Assembly: GCF_963576615.1 (NCBI RefSeq)
Contig: NC_088711.1
Coordinates: 682,001-746,000 of the forward strand
From: Watersipora subatra
Lineage: Eukaryota; Bryozoa; Gymnolaemata; Cheilostomatida; Watersiporidae
DNA length: 64,000 nt
Direction: 5' to 3'
How positions within the stretch are numbered: position 1 is the first letter of the stretch; each line of letters opens with the position of its first letter. A model generated the notes under the pieces. That model was not told the origin of the DNA, ran no database searches, and worked only from the letters and a program-made list of their open reading frames with translations. Below, in pieces: positions 48,401-63,400 of the stretch. The position numbers were made by a program, and so were the translations under genes.

Positions 48401-51400
48401 TGAACAGTTACAGGTAGTGCGTATATGTGAAAACACACCCATGTGAAAACCGCATTAAATAAACCTAGTCAAGTTCTGTCCATGGAGCAGAAGACAAAAA
48501 ACTTGTATACGACCATAAAGTACTCAAAAATCCGGCATATGGTTTCTACATATTACAGTGAACGCAGAACATCGAAAATACAACTGACATCGCATCGTTT
48601 ATGAGTGTAAAAATCTCAAGTAGCAAAATCACCTGCGCGCGTATCTATAAATTCACTGCAAACCTTCCAAACAATTCTTATACATGAAGACGATGTCGTC
48701 GTAGGATAATGAATACGATTTGTTTAAAAATATAATCATTGCGTACCACATCTCGTCTGCTCCAGTCCTGCAATCATAAGTCTTGTCACATACGCTCAAC
48801 CCGTGAATACATTTTCCGTCACCGCAAGGAAACTCATCTTCTCCACACATATTCATCATGTTGTCGATAGGCTCTGACAAACATCGATCTTCCGGTAACT
48901 TCATGCACAGCATCACCAGCTGTTCTCGCCCTTCTCCGGAGCAATACTCGTACGTAGCATCTGCAAAATGAACAGGTGAAAATGACTAGCTAGAAATTTT
49001 TGAGACAACGAAATGTATTTTCGAAACAGTCATTACAAGAGGGCAAGATAGAAGCGTACTTAGACATGTATTTCTACAGAGCTGTAACTCGAATCCCATC
49101 AGACATCTTGGGAACATCATGTTGCAGACACCCCATTTAGCCGTTAACTCATCTATAGTACAATTAGCCAGCGCCTTCTGAATGGTCGTCGAGAAGTTCA
49201 AATAATCTTCTTCCGTCTCCAATTCAAAGATCTTATTTGGATAGGTGGTGTATGGAACGATATCTTTACATTCCTCGGGCGCAGGAGAACACTTTTCATC
49301 ACTTCAAAACAAACAGAAAAATCATATCGAAATGGTTGAGCTCATGCTTGTAACTTCACAGAAGTTAGTACAGAAAGCTATGAACAGTTACAGGTAATGC
49401 GTAAATGTGAAAACACACCCATGTGAAAACCGCATTAAATAAACCTAGTCAAGTTCTGTCCATGAAGCAGGAGACAATAAACTCGTATAAGACCATAAAG
49501 TACTCAAAAATCCGGCTTTTGGTTTCTACATATTACAGTGAACGCAGAACATCGAAAATACAACTGACATCGCATCGTTTATGAGTGTAAATATCTCAAG
49601 TAGCAAAATCACCTGCGCGCGTATCTATAAATTCACTGCAAACCTTCCAAATAATTCTTATACAAGAAGACGATGTCATCGTAGGATACTGAATACGATT
49701 TGTTTAAAAGTATAGTCATTGCGTACCACATCTCGTCTGCTCCAGTCCTGCAATCATAAGTCTTGTCACATACGCTCAGCCCGTGAATACATTTTCCGTC
49801 ACCGCAAGGAAACTCATCTTCTCCACACATATTCATCATGTTGTCGATAGGCTCTGACAAACATCGCTCTTCCGGTAACTTCATGCACAGCATCACCAGC
49901 TGTTCTCGCCCTTCTCCGGAGCAATACTCGTACGTAGCATCTGCAAAATGAACAGGTGAAAATGACTAGCTAGAAATTTTTGAGACAACGAAATGTATTT
50001 TCGAAACAGTCATTACAAGAGGGCAAGATAGAAGCGTACTTAGACATGTATTTCTACAGAGCTGTAACTCGAATCCCATCAGACATCTTGGGAACATCAT
50101 GTTGCAGACACCCCATTTAGCCGTTAACTCATCTATAGTACAATTAGCCAGCGCCTTCTGAATGGTCGTCGAGAAGTTCAAATAATCTTCTTCCGTCTCC
50201 AATTCAAAGATCTTATTTGGATAGGTGGTGTATGGAACGATATCTTTACATTCCTCGGGCGCAGGAGAACACTTTTCATCACTTCAAAACAAACAGAAAA
50301 ATCATATCGAAATGGTTGAGCTCATGCTTGTAACTTCACAGAAGTTAGTACAGAAAGCTATGAACAGTTACAGGTAATGCGTAAATGTGAAAACACACCC
50401 ATGTGAAAACCGCATTAAATAAACCTAGTCAAGTTCTGTCCATGAAGCAGGAGACAATAAACTCGTATAAGACCATAAAGTACTCAAAAATCCGGCTTTT
50501 GGTTTCTACATATTACAGTGAACGCAGAACATCGAAAATACAACTGACATCGCATCGTTTATGAGTGTAAATATCTCAAGTAGCAAAATCACCTGCGCGC
50601 GTATCTATAAATTCACTGCAAACCTTCCAAATAATTCTTATACAAGAAGACGATGTCATCGTAGGATACTGAATACGATTTGTTTAAAAGTATAGTCATT
50701 GCGTACCACATCTCGTCTGCTCCAGTCCTGCAATCATAAGTCTTGTCACATACGCTCAACCCGTGAATACATTTTCCGTCACCGCAAGGAAACTCATCTT
50801 CTCCACACATATTCATCATGTTGTCGATAGGCTCTGACAAACATCGCTCTTCCGGTAACTTCATGCACAGCATCACCAGCTGTTCTCGCCCTTCTCCGGA
50901 GCAATACTCGTACGTAGCATCTGCAAAATGAACAGGTGAAAATGACTAGCTAGAAATTTTTGAGACAACGAAATGTATTTTCGAAACAGTCATTACAAGA
51001 GGGCAAGATAGAAGCGTACTTAGACATGTATTTCTACAGAGCTGTAACTCGAATCCCATCAGACATCTTGGGAACATCATGTTGCAGACACCCCATTTAG
51101 CCGTTAACTCATCTATAGTACAATTAGCCAGCGCCTTCTGAATGGTCGTCGAGAAGTTCAAATAATCTTCTTCCGTCTCCAATTCAAAGATCTTATTTGG
51201 ATAGGTGGTGTATGGAATGATATCTTTACATTCCTCGGGTGCAGGAGAACACTTTTCATCACTTCAAAACAAACAGAAAAATCATATCGAAATGGTTGAG
51301 CTCATGCTTGTAACTTCACAGAAGTTAGTACAGAAAGCTATGAACAGTTACAGGTAATGCGTAAATGTGAAAACACACCCATGTGAAAACCGCATTAAAT

Positions 51401-54400
51401 AAACCTAGTCAAGTTCTGTCCATGAAGCAGGAGACAATAAACTCGTATAAGACCATAAAGTACTCAAAAATCCGGCATATGGTTTCTACATATTACAGTG
51501 AACGCAGAACATCGAAAATACAACTGACATCGCATCGTTTATGAGTGTAAAAATCTCAAGTAGCAAAATCACCTGCGCGCGTATCTATAAATTCACTGCA
51601 AACCTTCCAAACAATTCTTATACATGAAGACGATGTCGTCGTAGGATAATGAATACGATTTGTTTAAAAATATAATCATTGCGTACCACATCTCGTCTGC
51701 TCCAGTCCTGCAATCATAAGTCTTGTCACATACGCTCAACCCGTGAATACATTTTCCGTCACCGCAAGGAAACTCATCTTCTCCACACATATTCATCATG
51801 TTGTCGATAGGCTCTGACAAACATCGATCTTCCGGTAACTTCATGCACAGCATCACCAGCTGTTCTCGCCCTTCTCCGGAGCAATACTCGTACGTAGCAT
51901 CTGCAAAATGAACAGGTGAAAATGACTAGCTAGAAATTTTTGAGACAACGAAATGTATTTTCGAAACAGTCATTACAAGAGGGCAAGATAGAAGCGTACT
52001 TAGACATGTATTTCTACAGAGCTGTAACTCGAATCCCATCAGACATCTTGGGAACATCATGTTGCAGACACCCCATTTAGCCGTTAACTCATCTATAGTA
52101 CAATTAGCCAGCGCCTTCTGAATGGTCGTCGAGAAGTTCAAATAATCTTCTTCCGTCTCCAATTCAAAGATCTTATTTGGATAGGTGGTGTATGGAACGA
52201 TATCTTTACATTCCTCAGGCGCAGGAGAACACTTTTCATCACTTCAAAACAAACAGAAAAATCATATCGAAATGGTTGAGCTCATGCTTGTAACTTCACA
52301 GAAGTTAGTACAGAAAGCTATGAACAGTTACAGGTAGTGCGTATATGTGAAAACACACCCATGTGAAAACCGCATTAAATAAACCTAGTCAAGTTCTGTC
52401 CATGGAGCAGAAGACAAAAAACTCGTATAAGACCATAAAGTACTCAAAAATCCGGCATATGGTTTCTACATATTACAGTGAACGCAGAACATCGAAAATA
52501 CAACTGACATCGCATCGTTTATGAGTGTAAATATCTCAAGTAGCAAAATCACCTGCGCGCGTATCTATAAATTCACTGCAAACCTTCCAAACAATTCTTA
52601 TACATGAAGACGATGTCGTCGTAGGATAATGAATACGATTTGTTTAAAAATATAATCATTGCGTACCACATCTCGTCTGCTCCAGTCCTGCAATCATAAG
52701 TCTTGTCACATACGCTCAACCCGTGAATACATTTTCCGTCACCGCAAGGAAACTCATCTTCTCCACACATATTCATCATGTTGTCGATAGGCTCTGACAA
52801 ACATCGATCTTCCGGTAACTTCATGCACAGCATCACCAGCTGTTCTCGCCCTTCTCCGGAGCAATACTCGTACGTAGCATCTGCAAAATGAACAGGTGAA
52901 AATGACTAGCTAGAAATTTTTGAGACAACGAAATGTATTTTCGAAACAGTCATTACAAGAGGGCAAGATAGAAGCGTACTTAGACATGTATTTCTACAGA
53001 GCTGTAACTCGAATCCCATCAGACATCTTGGGAACATCATGTTGCAGACACCCCATTTAGCCGTTAACTCATCTATAGTACAATTAGCCAGCGCCTTCTG
53101 AATGGTCGTCGAGAAGTTCAAATAGTCTTCTTCCGTCTCCAATTCAAAGATCTTATTTGGATAGGTGGTGTATGGAACGATATCTTTACATTCCTCGGGC
53201 GCAGGAGAACACTTTTCATCACTTCAAAACAAACAGAAAAATCATATCGAAATGGTTGAGCTCATGCTTGTAACTTCACAGAAGTTAGTACAGAAAGCTA
53301 TGAACAGTTACAGGTAGTGCGTATATGTGAAAACACACCCATGTGAAAACCGCATTAAATAAACCTAGTCAAGTTCTGTCCATGAAGCAGGAGACAATAA
53401 ACTCGTATAAGACCATAAAGTACTCAAAAATCCGGCTTTTGGTTTCTACATATTACAGTGAACGCAGAACATCGAAAATACAACTGACATCGCATCGTTT
53501 ATGAGTGTAAATATCTCAAGTAGCAAAATCACCTGCGCGCGTATCTATAAATTCACTGCAAACCTTCCAAATAATTCTTATACAAGAAGACGATGTCATC
53601 GTAGGATACTGAATACGATTTGTTTAAAAGTATAGTCATTGCGTACCACATCTCGTCTGCTCCAGTCCTGCAATCATAAGTCTTGTCACATACGCTCAGC
53701 CCGTGAATACATTTTCCGTCACCGCAAGGAAACTCATCTTCTCCACACATATTCATCATGTTGTCGATAGGCTCTGACAAACATCGATCTTCCGGTAACT
53801 TCATGCACAGCATCACCAGCTGTTCTCGCCCTTCTCCGGAGCAATACTCGTACGTAGCATCTGCAAAATGAACAGGTGAAAATGACTAGCTAGAAATTTT
53901 TGAGACAACGAAATATATTTTCGAAACAGTCATTACAAGAGGGCAAGATAGAAGCGTACTTAGACATGTATTTCTACAGAGCTGTAACTCGAATCCCATC
54001 AGACATCTTGGGAACATCATGTTGCAGACACCCCATTTAGCCGTTAACTCATCTATAGTACAATTAGCCAGCGCCTTCTGAATGGTCGTCGAGAAGTTCA
54101 AATAGTCTTCTTCCGTCTCCAATTCAAAGATCTTATTTGGATAGGTGGTGTATGGAACGATATCTTTACATTCCTCGGGCGCAGGAGAACACTTTTCATC
54201 ACTTCAAAACAAACAGAAAAATCATATCGAAATGGTTGAGCTCATGCTTGTAACTTCACAGAAGTTAGTACAGAAAGCTATGAACAGTTACAGGTAATGC
54301 GTAAATGTGAAAACACACCCATGTGAAAACCGCATTAAATAAACCTAGTCAAGTTCTGTCCATGAAGCAGGAGACAATAAACTCGTATAAGACCATAAAG

Positions 54401-57400
54401 TACTCAAAAATCCGGCTTTTGGTTTCTACATATTACAGTGAACGCAGAACATCGAAAATACAACTGACATCGCATCGTTTATGAGTGTAAATATCTCAAG
54501 TAGCAAAATCACCTGCGCGCGTATCTATAAATTCACTGCAAACCTTCCAAATAATTCTTATACAAGAAGACGATGTCATCGTAGGATACTGAATACGATT
54601 TGTTTAAAAGTATAGTCATTGCGTACCACATCTCGTCTGCTCCAGTCCTGCAATCATAAGTCTTGTCACATACGCTCAGCCCGTGAATACATTTTCCGTC
54701 ACCGCAAGGAAACTCATCTTCTCCACACATATTCATCATGTTGTCGATAGGCTCTGACAAACATCGCTCTTCCGGTAACTTCATGCACAGCATCACCAGC
54801 TGTTCTCGCCCTTCTCCGGAGCAATACTCGTACGTAGCATCTGCAAAATGAACAGGTGAAAATGACTAGCTAGAAATTTTTGAGACAACGAAATGTATTT
54901 TCGAAACAGTCATTACAAGAGGGCAAGATAGAAGCGTACTTAGACATGTATTTCTACAGAGCTGTAACTCGAATCCCATCAGACATCTTGGGAACATCAT
55001 GTTGCAGACACCCCATTTAGCCGTTAACTCATCTATAGTACAATTAGCCAGCGCCTTCTGAATGGTCGTCGAGAAGTTCAAATAGTCTTCTTCCGTCTCC
55101 AATTCAAAGATCTTATTTGGATAGGTGGTGTATGGAACGATATCTTTACATTCCTCGGGCGCGGGAGAACACTTTTCATCACTTCAAAACAAACAGAAAA
55201 ATCATATCGAAATGGTTGAGCTCATGCTTGTAACTTCACAGAAGTTAGTACAGAAAGCTATGAACAGTTACAGGTAGTGCGTATATGTGAAAACACACCC
55301 ATGTGAAAACCGCATTAAATAAACCTAGTCAAGTTCTGTCCATGGAGCAGAAGACAAAAAACTCGTATAAGACCATAAACTACTCAAAAATCCGGCATAT
55401 GGTTTCTACATATTACAGTGAACGCAGAACATCGAAAATACAACTGACATCGCATCGTTTATGAGTGTAAAAATCTCAAGTAGCAAAATCACCTGCGCGC
55501 GTATCTATAAATTCACTGCAAACCTTCCAAACAATTCTTATACATGAAGACGATGTCGTCGTAGGATAATGAATACGATTTGTTTAAAAATATAATCATT
55601 GCGTACCACATCTCGTCTGCTCCAGTCCTGCAATCATAAGTCTTGTCACATACGCTCAACCCGTGAATACATTTTCCGTCACCGCAAGGAAACTCATCTT
55701 CTCCACACATATTCATCATGTTGTCGATAGGCTCTGACAAACATCGCTCTTCCGGTAACTTCATGCACAGCATCACCAGCTGTTCTCGCCCTTCTCCGGA
55801 GCAATACTCATACGTAGCATCTGCAAAATGAACAGGTGAAAATGACTAGCTAGAAATTTTTGAGACAACGAAATGTATTTTCGAAACAGTCATTACAAGA
55901 GGGCAAGATAGAAGCGTACTTAGACATGTATTTCTACAGAGCTGTAACTCGAATCCCATCAGACATCTTGGGAACATCATGTTGCAGACACCCCATTTAG
56001 CCGTTAACTCATCTATAGTACAATTAGCCAGCGCCTTCTGAATGGTCGTCGAGAAGTTCAAATAATCTTCTTCCGTCTCCAATTCAAAGATCTTATTTGG
56101 ATAGGTGGTGTATGGAATGATATCTTTACATTCCTCGGGTGCAGGAGAACACTTTTCATCACTTCAAAACAAACAGAAAAATCATATCGAAATGGTTGAG
56201 CTCATGCTTGTAACTTCACAGAAGTTAGTACAGAAAGCTATGAACAGTTACAGGTAATGCGTAAATGTGAAAACACACCCATGTGAAAACCGCATTAAAT
56301 AAACCTAGTCAAGTTCTGTCCATGAAGCAGGAGACAATAAACTCGTATAAGACCATAAAGTACTCAAAAATCCGGCATATGGTTTCTACATATTACAGTG
56401 AACGCAGAACATCGAAAATACAACTGACATCGCATCGTTTATGAGTGTAAATATCTCAAGTAGCAAAATCACCTGCGCGCGTATCTATAAATTCACTGCA
56501 AACCTTCCAAATAATTCTTATACAAGAAAACGATGTCATCGTAGGATACTGAATACGATTTGTTTAAAAGTATAGTCATTGCGTACCACATCTCGTCTGC
56601 TCCAGTCCTGCAATCATAAGTCTTGTCACATACGCTCAGCCCGTGAATACATTTTCCGTCACCGCAAGGAAACTCATCTTCTCCACACATATTCATCATG
56701 TTGTCGATAGGCTCTGACAAACATCGCTCTTCCGGTAACTTCATGCACAGCATCACCAGCTGTTCTCGCCCTTCTCCGGAGCAATACTCGTACGTAGCAT
56801 CTGCAAAATGAACAGGTGAAAATGACTAGCTAGAAATTTTTGAGACAACGAAATATATTTTCGAAACAGTCATTACAAGAGGGCAAGATAGAAGCGTACT
56901 TAGACATGTATTTCTACAGAGCTGTAACTCGAATCCCATCAGACATCTTGGGAACATCATGTTGCAGACACCCCATTTAGCCGTTAACTCATCTATAGTA
57001 CAATTAGCCAGCGCCTTCTGAATGGTCGTCGAGAAGTTCAAATAGTCTTCTTCCGTCTCCAATTCAAAGATCTTATTTGGATAGGTGGTGTATGGAACGA
57101 TATCTTTACATTCCTCGGGCGCAGGAGAACACTTTTCATCACTTCAAAACAAACAGAAAAATCGTATCGAAATGGTTGAGCTCATGCTTGTAACTTCACA
57201 GAAGTTAGTACAGAAAGCTATGAACAGTTACAGGTAGTGCGTATATGTGAAAACACACCCATGTGAAAACCGCATTAAATAAACCTAGTCAAGTTCTGTC
57301 CATGGAGCAGAAGACAAAAAACTCGTATAAGACCATAAACTACTCAAAAATCCGGCATATGGTTTCTACATATTACAGTGAACGCAGAACATCGAAAATA

Positions 57401-60400
57401 CAACTGACATCGCATCGTTTATGAGTGTAAAAATCTCAAGTAGCAAAATCACCTGCGCGCGTATCTATAAATTCACTGCAAACCTTCCAAACAATTCTTA
57501 TACATGAAGACGATGTCGTCGTAGGATAATGAATACGATTTGTTTAAAAATATAATCATTGCGTACCACATCTCGTCTGCTCCAGTCCTGCAATCATAAG
57601 TCTTGTCACATACGCTCAACCCGTGAATACATTTTCCGTCACCGCAAGGAAACTCATCTTCTCCACACATATTCATCATGTTGTCGATAGGCTCTGACAA
57701 ACATCGCTCTTCCGGTAACTTCATGCACAGCATCACCAGCTGTTCTCGCCCTTCTCCGGAGCAATACTCGTACGTAGCATCTGCAAAATGAACAGGTGAA
57801 AATGACTAGCTAGAAATTTTTGAGACAACGAAATGTATTTTCGAAACAGTCATTACAAGAGGGCAAGATAGAAGCGTACTTAGACATGTATTTCTACAGA
57901 GCTGTAACTCGAATCCCATCAGACATCTTGGGAACATCATGTTGCAGACACCCCATTTAGCCGTTAACTCATCTATAGTACAATTAGCCAGCGCCTTCTG
58001 AATGGTCGTCGAGAAGTTCAAATAATCTTCTTCCGTCTCCAATTCAAAGATCTTATTTGGATAGGTGGTGTATGGAATGATATCTTTACATTCCTCGGGT
58101 GCAGGAGAACACTTTTCATCACTTCAAAACAAACAGAAAAATCATATCGAAATGGTTGAGCTCATGCTTGTAACTTCACAGAAGTTAGTACAGAAAGCTA
58201 TGAACAGTTACAGGTAATGCGTAAATGTGAAAACACACCCATGTGAAAACCGCATTAAATAAACCTAGTCAAGTTCTGTCCATGAAGCAGGAGACAATAA
58301 ACTCGTATAAGACCATAAAGTACTCAAAAATCCGGCATATGGTTTCTACATATTACAGTGAACGCAGAACATCGAAAATACAACTGACATCGCATCGTTT
58401 ATGAGTGTAAAAATCTCAAGTAGCAAAATCACCTGCGCGCGTATCTATAAATTCACTGCAAACCTTCCAAACAATTCTTATACATGAAGACGATGTCGTC
58501 GTAGGATAATGAATACGATTTGTTTAAAAATATAATCATTGCGTACCACATCTCGTCTGCTCCAGTCCTGCAATCATAAGTCTTGTCACATACGCTCAAC
58601 CCGTGAATACATTTTCCGTCACCGCAAGGAAACTCATCTTCTCCACACATATTCATCATGTTGTCGATAGGCTCTGACAAACATCGATCTTCCGGTAACT
58701 TCATGCACAGCATCACCAGCTGTTCTCGCCCTTCTCCGGAGCAATACTCGTACGTAGCATCTGCAAAATGAACAGGTGAAAATGACTAGCTAGAAATTTT
58801 TGAGACAACGAAATGTATTTTCGAAACAGTCATTACAAGAGGGCAAGATAGAAGCGTACTTAGACATGTATTTCTACAGAGCTGTAACTCGAATCCCATC
58901 AGACATCTTGGGAACATCATGTTGCAGACACCCCATTTAGCCGTTAACTCATCTATAGTACAATTAGCCAGCGCCTTCTGAATGGTCGTCGAGAAGTTCA
59001 AATAATCTTCTTCCGTCTCCAATTCAAAGATCTTATTTGGATAGGTGGTGTATGGAACGATATCTTTACATTCCTCAGGCGCAGGAGAACACTTTTCATC
59101 ACTTCAAAACAAACAGAAAAATCATATCGAAATGGTTGAGCTCATGCTTGTAACTTCACAGAAGTTAGTACAGAAAGCTATGAACAGTTACAGGTAGTGC
59201 GTATATGTGAAAACACACCCATGTGAAAACCGCATTAAATAAACCTAGTCAAGTTCTGTCCATGGAGCAGAAGACAAAAAACTCGTATAAGACCATAAAG
59301 TACTCAAAAATCCGGCATATGGTTTCTACATATTACAGTGAACGCAGAACATCGAAAATACAACTGACATCGCATCGTTTATGAGTGTAAATATCTCAAG
59401 TAGCAAAATCACCTGCGCGCGTATCTATAAATTCACTGCAAACCTTCCAAACAATTCTTATACATGAAGACGATGTCGTCGTAGGATAATGAATACGATT
59501 TGTTTAAAAATATAATCATTGCGTACCACATCTCGTCTGCTCCAGTCCTGCAATCATAAGTCTTGTCACATACGCTCAACCCGTGAATACATTTTCCGTC
59601 ACCGCAAGGAAACTCATCTTCTCCACACATATTCATCATGTTGTCGATAGGCTCTGACAAACATCGATCTTCCGGTAACTTCATGCACAGCATCACCAGC
59701 TGTTCTCGCCCTTCTCCGGAGCAATACTCGTACGTAGCATCTGCAAAATGAACAGGTGAAAATGACTAGCTAGAAATTTTTGAGACAACGAAATGTATTT
59801 TCGAAACAGTCATTACAAGAGGGCAAGATAGAAGCGTACTTAGACATGTATTTCTACAGAGCTGTAACTCGAATCCCATCAGACATCTTGGGAACATCAT
59901 GTTGCAGACACCCCATTTAGCCGTTAACTCATCTATAGTACAATTAGCCAGCGCCTTCTGAATGGTCGTCGAGAAGTTCAAATAGTCTTCTTCCGTCTCC
60001 AATTCAAAGATCTTATTTGGATAGGTGGTGTATGGAATGATATCTTTACATTCCTCGGGCGCAGGAGAACACTTTTCATCACTTCAAAACAAACAGAAAA
60101 ATCATATCGAAATGGTTGAGCTCATGCTTGTAACTTCACAGAAGTTAGTACAGAAAGCTATGAACAGTTACAGGTAGTGCGTATATGTGAAAACACACCC
60201 ATGTGAAAACCGCATTAAATAAACCTAGTCAAGTTCTGTCCATGAAGCAGGAGACAATAAACTCGTATAAGACCATAAAGTACTCAAAAATCCGGCTTTT
60301 GGTTTCTACATATTACAGTGAACGCAGAACATCGAAAATACAACTGACATCGCATCGTTTATGAGTGTAAATATCTCAAGTAGCAAAATCACCTGCGCGC

Positions 60401-63400
60401 GTATCTATAAATTCACTGCAAACCTTCCAAATAATTCTTATACAAGAAGACGATGTCATCGTAGGATACTGAATACGATTTGTTTAAAAGTATAGTCATT
60501 GCGTACCACATCTCGTCTGCTCCAGTCCTGCAATCATAAGTCTTGTCACATACGCTCAGCCCGTGAATACATTTTCCGTCACCGCAAGGAAACTCATCTT
60601 CTCCACACATATTCATCATGTTGTCGATAGGCTCTGACAAACATCGATCTTCCGGTAACTTCATGCACAGCATCACCAGCTGTTCTCGCCCTTCTCCGGA
60701 GCAATACTCGTACGTAGCATCTGCAAAATGAACAGGTGAAAATGACTAGCTAGAAATTTTTGAGACAACGAAATATATTTTCGAAACAGTCATTACAAGA
60801 GGGCAAGATAGAAGCGTACTTAGACATGTATTTCTACAGAGCTGTAACTCGAATCCCATCAGACATCTTGGGAACATCATGTTGCAGACACCCCATTTAG
60901 CCGTTAACTCATCTATAGTACAATTAGCCAGCGCCTTCTGAATGGTCGTCGAGAAGTTCAAATAGTCTTCTTCCGTCTCCAATTCAAAGATCTTATTTGG
61001 ATAGGTGGTGTATGGAACGATATCTTTACATTCCTCGGGCGCAGGAGAACACTTTTCATCACTTCAAAACAAACAGAAAAATCATATCGAAATGGTTGAG
61101 CTCATGCTTGTAACTTCACAGAAGTTAGTACAGAAAGCTATGAACAGTTACAGGTAATGCGTAAATGTGAAAACACACCCATGTGAAAACCGCATTAAAT
61201 AAACCTAGTCAAGTTCTGTCCATGAAGCAGGAGACAATAAACTCGTATAAGACCATAAAGTACTCAAAAATCCGGCTTTTGGTTTCTACATATTACAGTG
61301 AACGCAGAACATCGAAAATACAACTGACATCGCATCGTTTATGAGTGTAAATATCTCAAGTAGCAAAATCACCTGCGCGCGTATCTATAAATTCACTGCA
61401 AACCTTCCAAATAATTCTTATACAAGAAGACGATGTCATCGTAGGATACTGAATACGATTTGTTTAAAAGTATAGTCATTGCGTACCACATCTCGTCTGC
61501 TCCAGTCCTGCAATCATAAGTCTTGTCACATACGCTCAGCCCGTGAATACATTTTCCGTCACCGCAAGGAAACTCATCTTCTCCACACATATTCATCATG
61601 TTGTCGATAGGCTCTGACAAACATCGCTCTTCCGGTAACTTCATGCACAGCATCACCAGCTGTTCTCGCCCTTCTCCGGAGCAATACTCGTACGTAGCAT
61701 CTGCAAAATGAACAGGTGAAAATGACTAGCTAGAAATTTTTGAGACAACGAAATGTATTTTCGAAACAGTCATTACAAGAGGGCAAGATAGAAGCGTACT
61801 TAGACATGTATTTCTACAGAGCTGTAACTCGAATCCCATCAGACATCTTGGGAACATCATGTTGCAGACACCCCATTTAGCCGTTAACTCATCTATAGTA
61901 CAATTAGCCAGCGCCTTCTGAATGGTCGTCGAGAAGTTCAAATAGTCTTCTTCCGTCTCCAATTCAAAGATCTTATTTGGATAGGTGGTGTATGGAACGA
62001 TATCTTTACATTCCTCGGGCGCGGGAGAACACTTTTCATCACTTCAAAACAAACAGAAAAATCATATCGAAATGGTTGAGCTCATGCTTGTAACTTCACA
62101 GAAGTTAGTACAGAAAGCTATGAACAGTTACAGGTAGTGCGTATATGTGAAAACACACCCATGTGAAAACCGCATTAAATAAACCTAGTCAAGTTCTGTC
62201 CATGGAGCAGAAGACAAAAAACTCGTATAAGACCATAAACTACTCAAAAATCCGGCATATGGTTTCTACATATTACAGTGAACGCAGAACATCGAAAATA
62301 CAACTGACATCGCATCGTTTATGAGTGTAAAAATCTCAAGTAGCAAAATCACCTGCGCGCGTATCTATAAATTCACTGCAAACCTTCCAAACAATTCTTA
62401 TACATGAAGACGATGTCGTCGTAGGATAATGAATACGATTTGTTTAAAAATATAATCATTGCGTACCACATCTCGTCTGCTCCAGTCCTGCAATCATAAG
62501 TCTTGTCACATACGCTCAACCCGTGAATACATTTTCCGTCACCGCAAGGAAACTCATCTTCTCCACACATATTCATCATGTTGTCGATAGGCTCTGACAA
62601 ACATCGCTCTTCCGGTAACTTCATGCACAGCATCACCAGCTGTTCTCGCCCTTCTCCGGAGCAATACTCATACGTAGCATCTGCAAAATGAACAGGTGAA
62701 AATGACTAGCTAGAAATTTTTGAGACAACGAAATGTATTTTCGAAACAGTCATTACAAGAGGGCAAGATAGAAGCGTACTTAGACATGTATTTCTACAGA
62801 GCTGTAACTCGAATCCCATCAGACATCTTGGGAACATCATGTTGCAGACACCCCATTTAGCCGTTAACTCATCTATAGTACAATTAGCCAGCGCCTTCTG
62901 AATGGTCGTCGAGAAGTTCAAATAATCTTCTTCCGTCTCCAATTCAAAGATCTTATTTGGATAGGTGGTGTATGGAATGATATCTTTACATTCCTCGGGT
63001 GCAGGAGAACACTTTTCATCACTTCAAAACAAACAGAAAAATCATATCGAAATGGTTGAGCTCATGCTTGTAACTTCACAGAAGTTAGTACAGAAAGCTA
63101 TGAACAGTTACAGGTAATGCGTAAATGTGAAAACACACCCATGTGAAAACCGCATTAAATAAACCTAGTCAAGTTCTGTCCATGAAGCAGGAGACAATAA
63201 ACTCGTATAAGACCATAAAGTACTCAAAAATCCGGCATATGGTTTCTACATATTACAGTGAACGCAGAACATCGAAAATACAACTGACATCGCATCGTTT
63301 ATGAGTGTAAATATCTCAAGTAGCAAAATCACCTGCGCGCGTATCTATAAATTCACTGCAAACCTTCCAAATAATTCTTATACAAGAAAACGATGTCATC

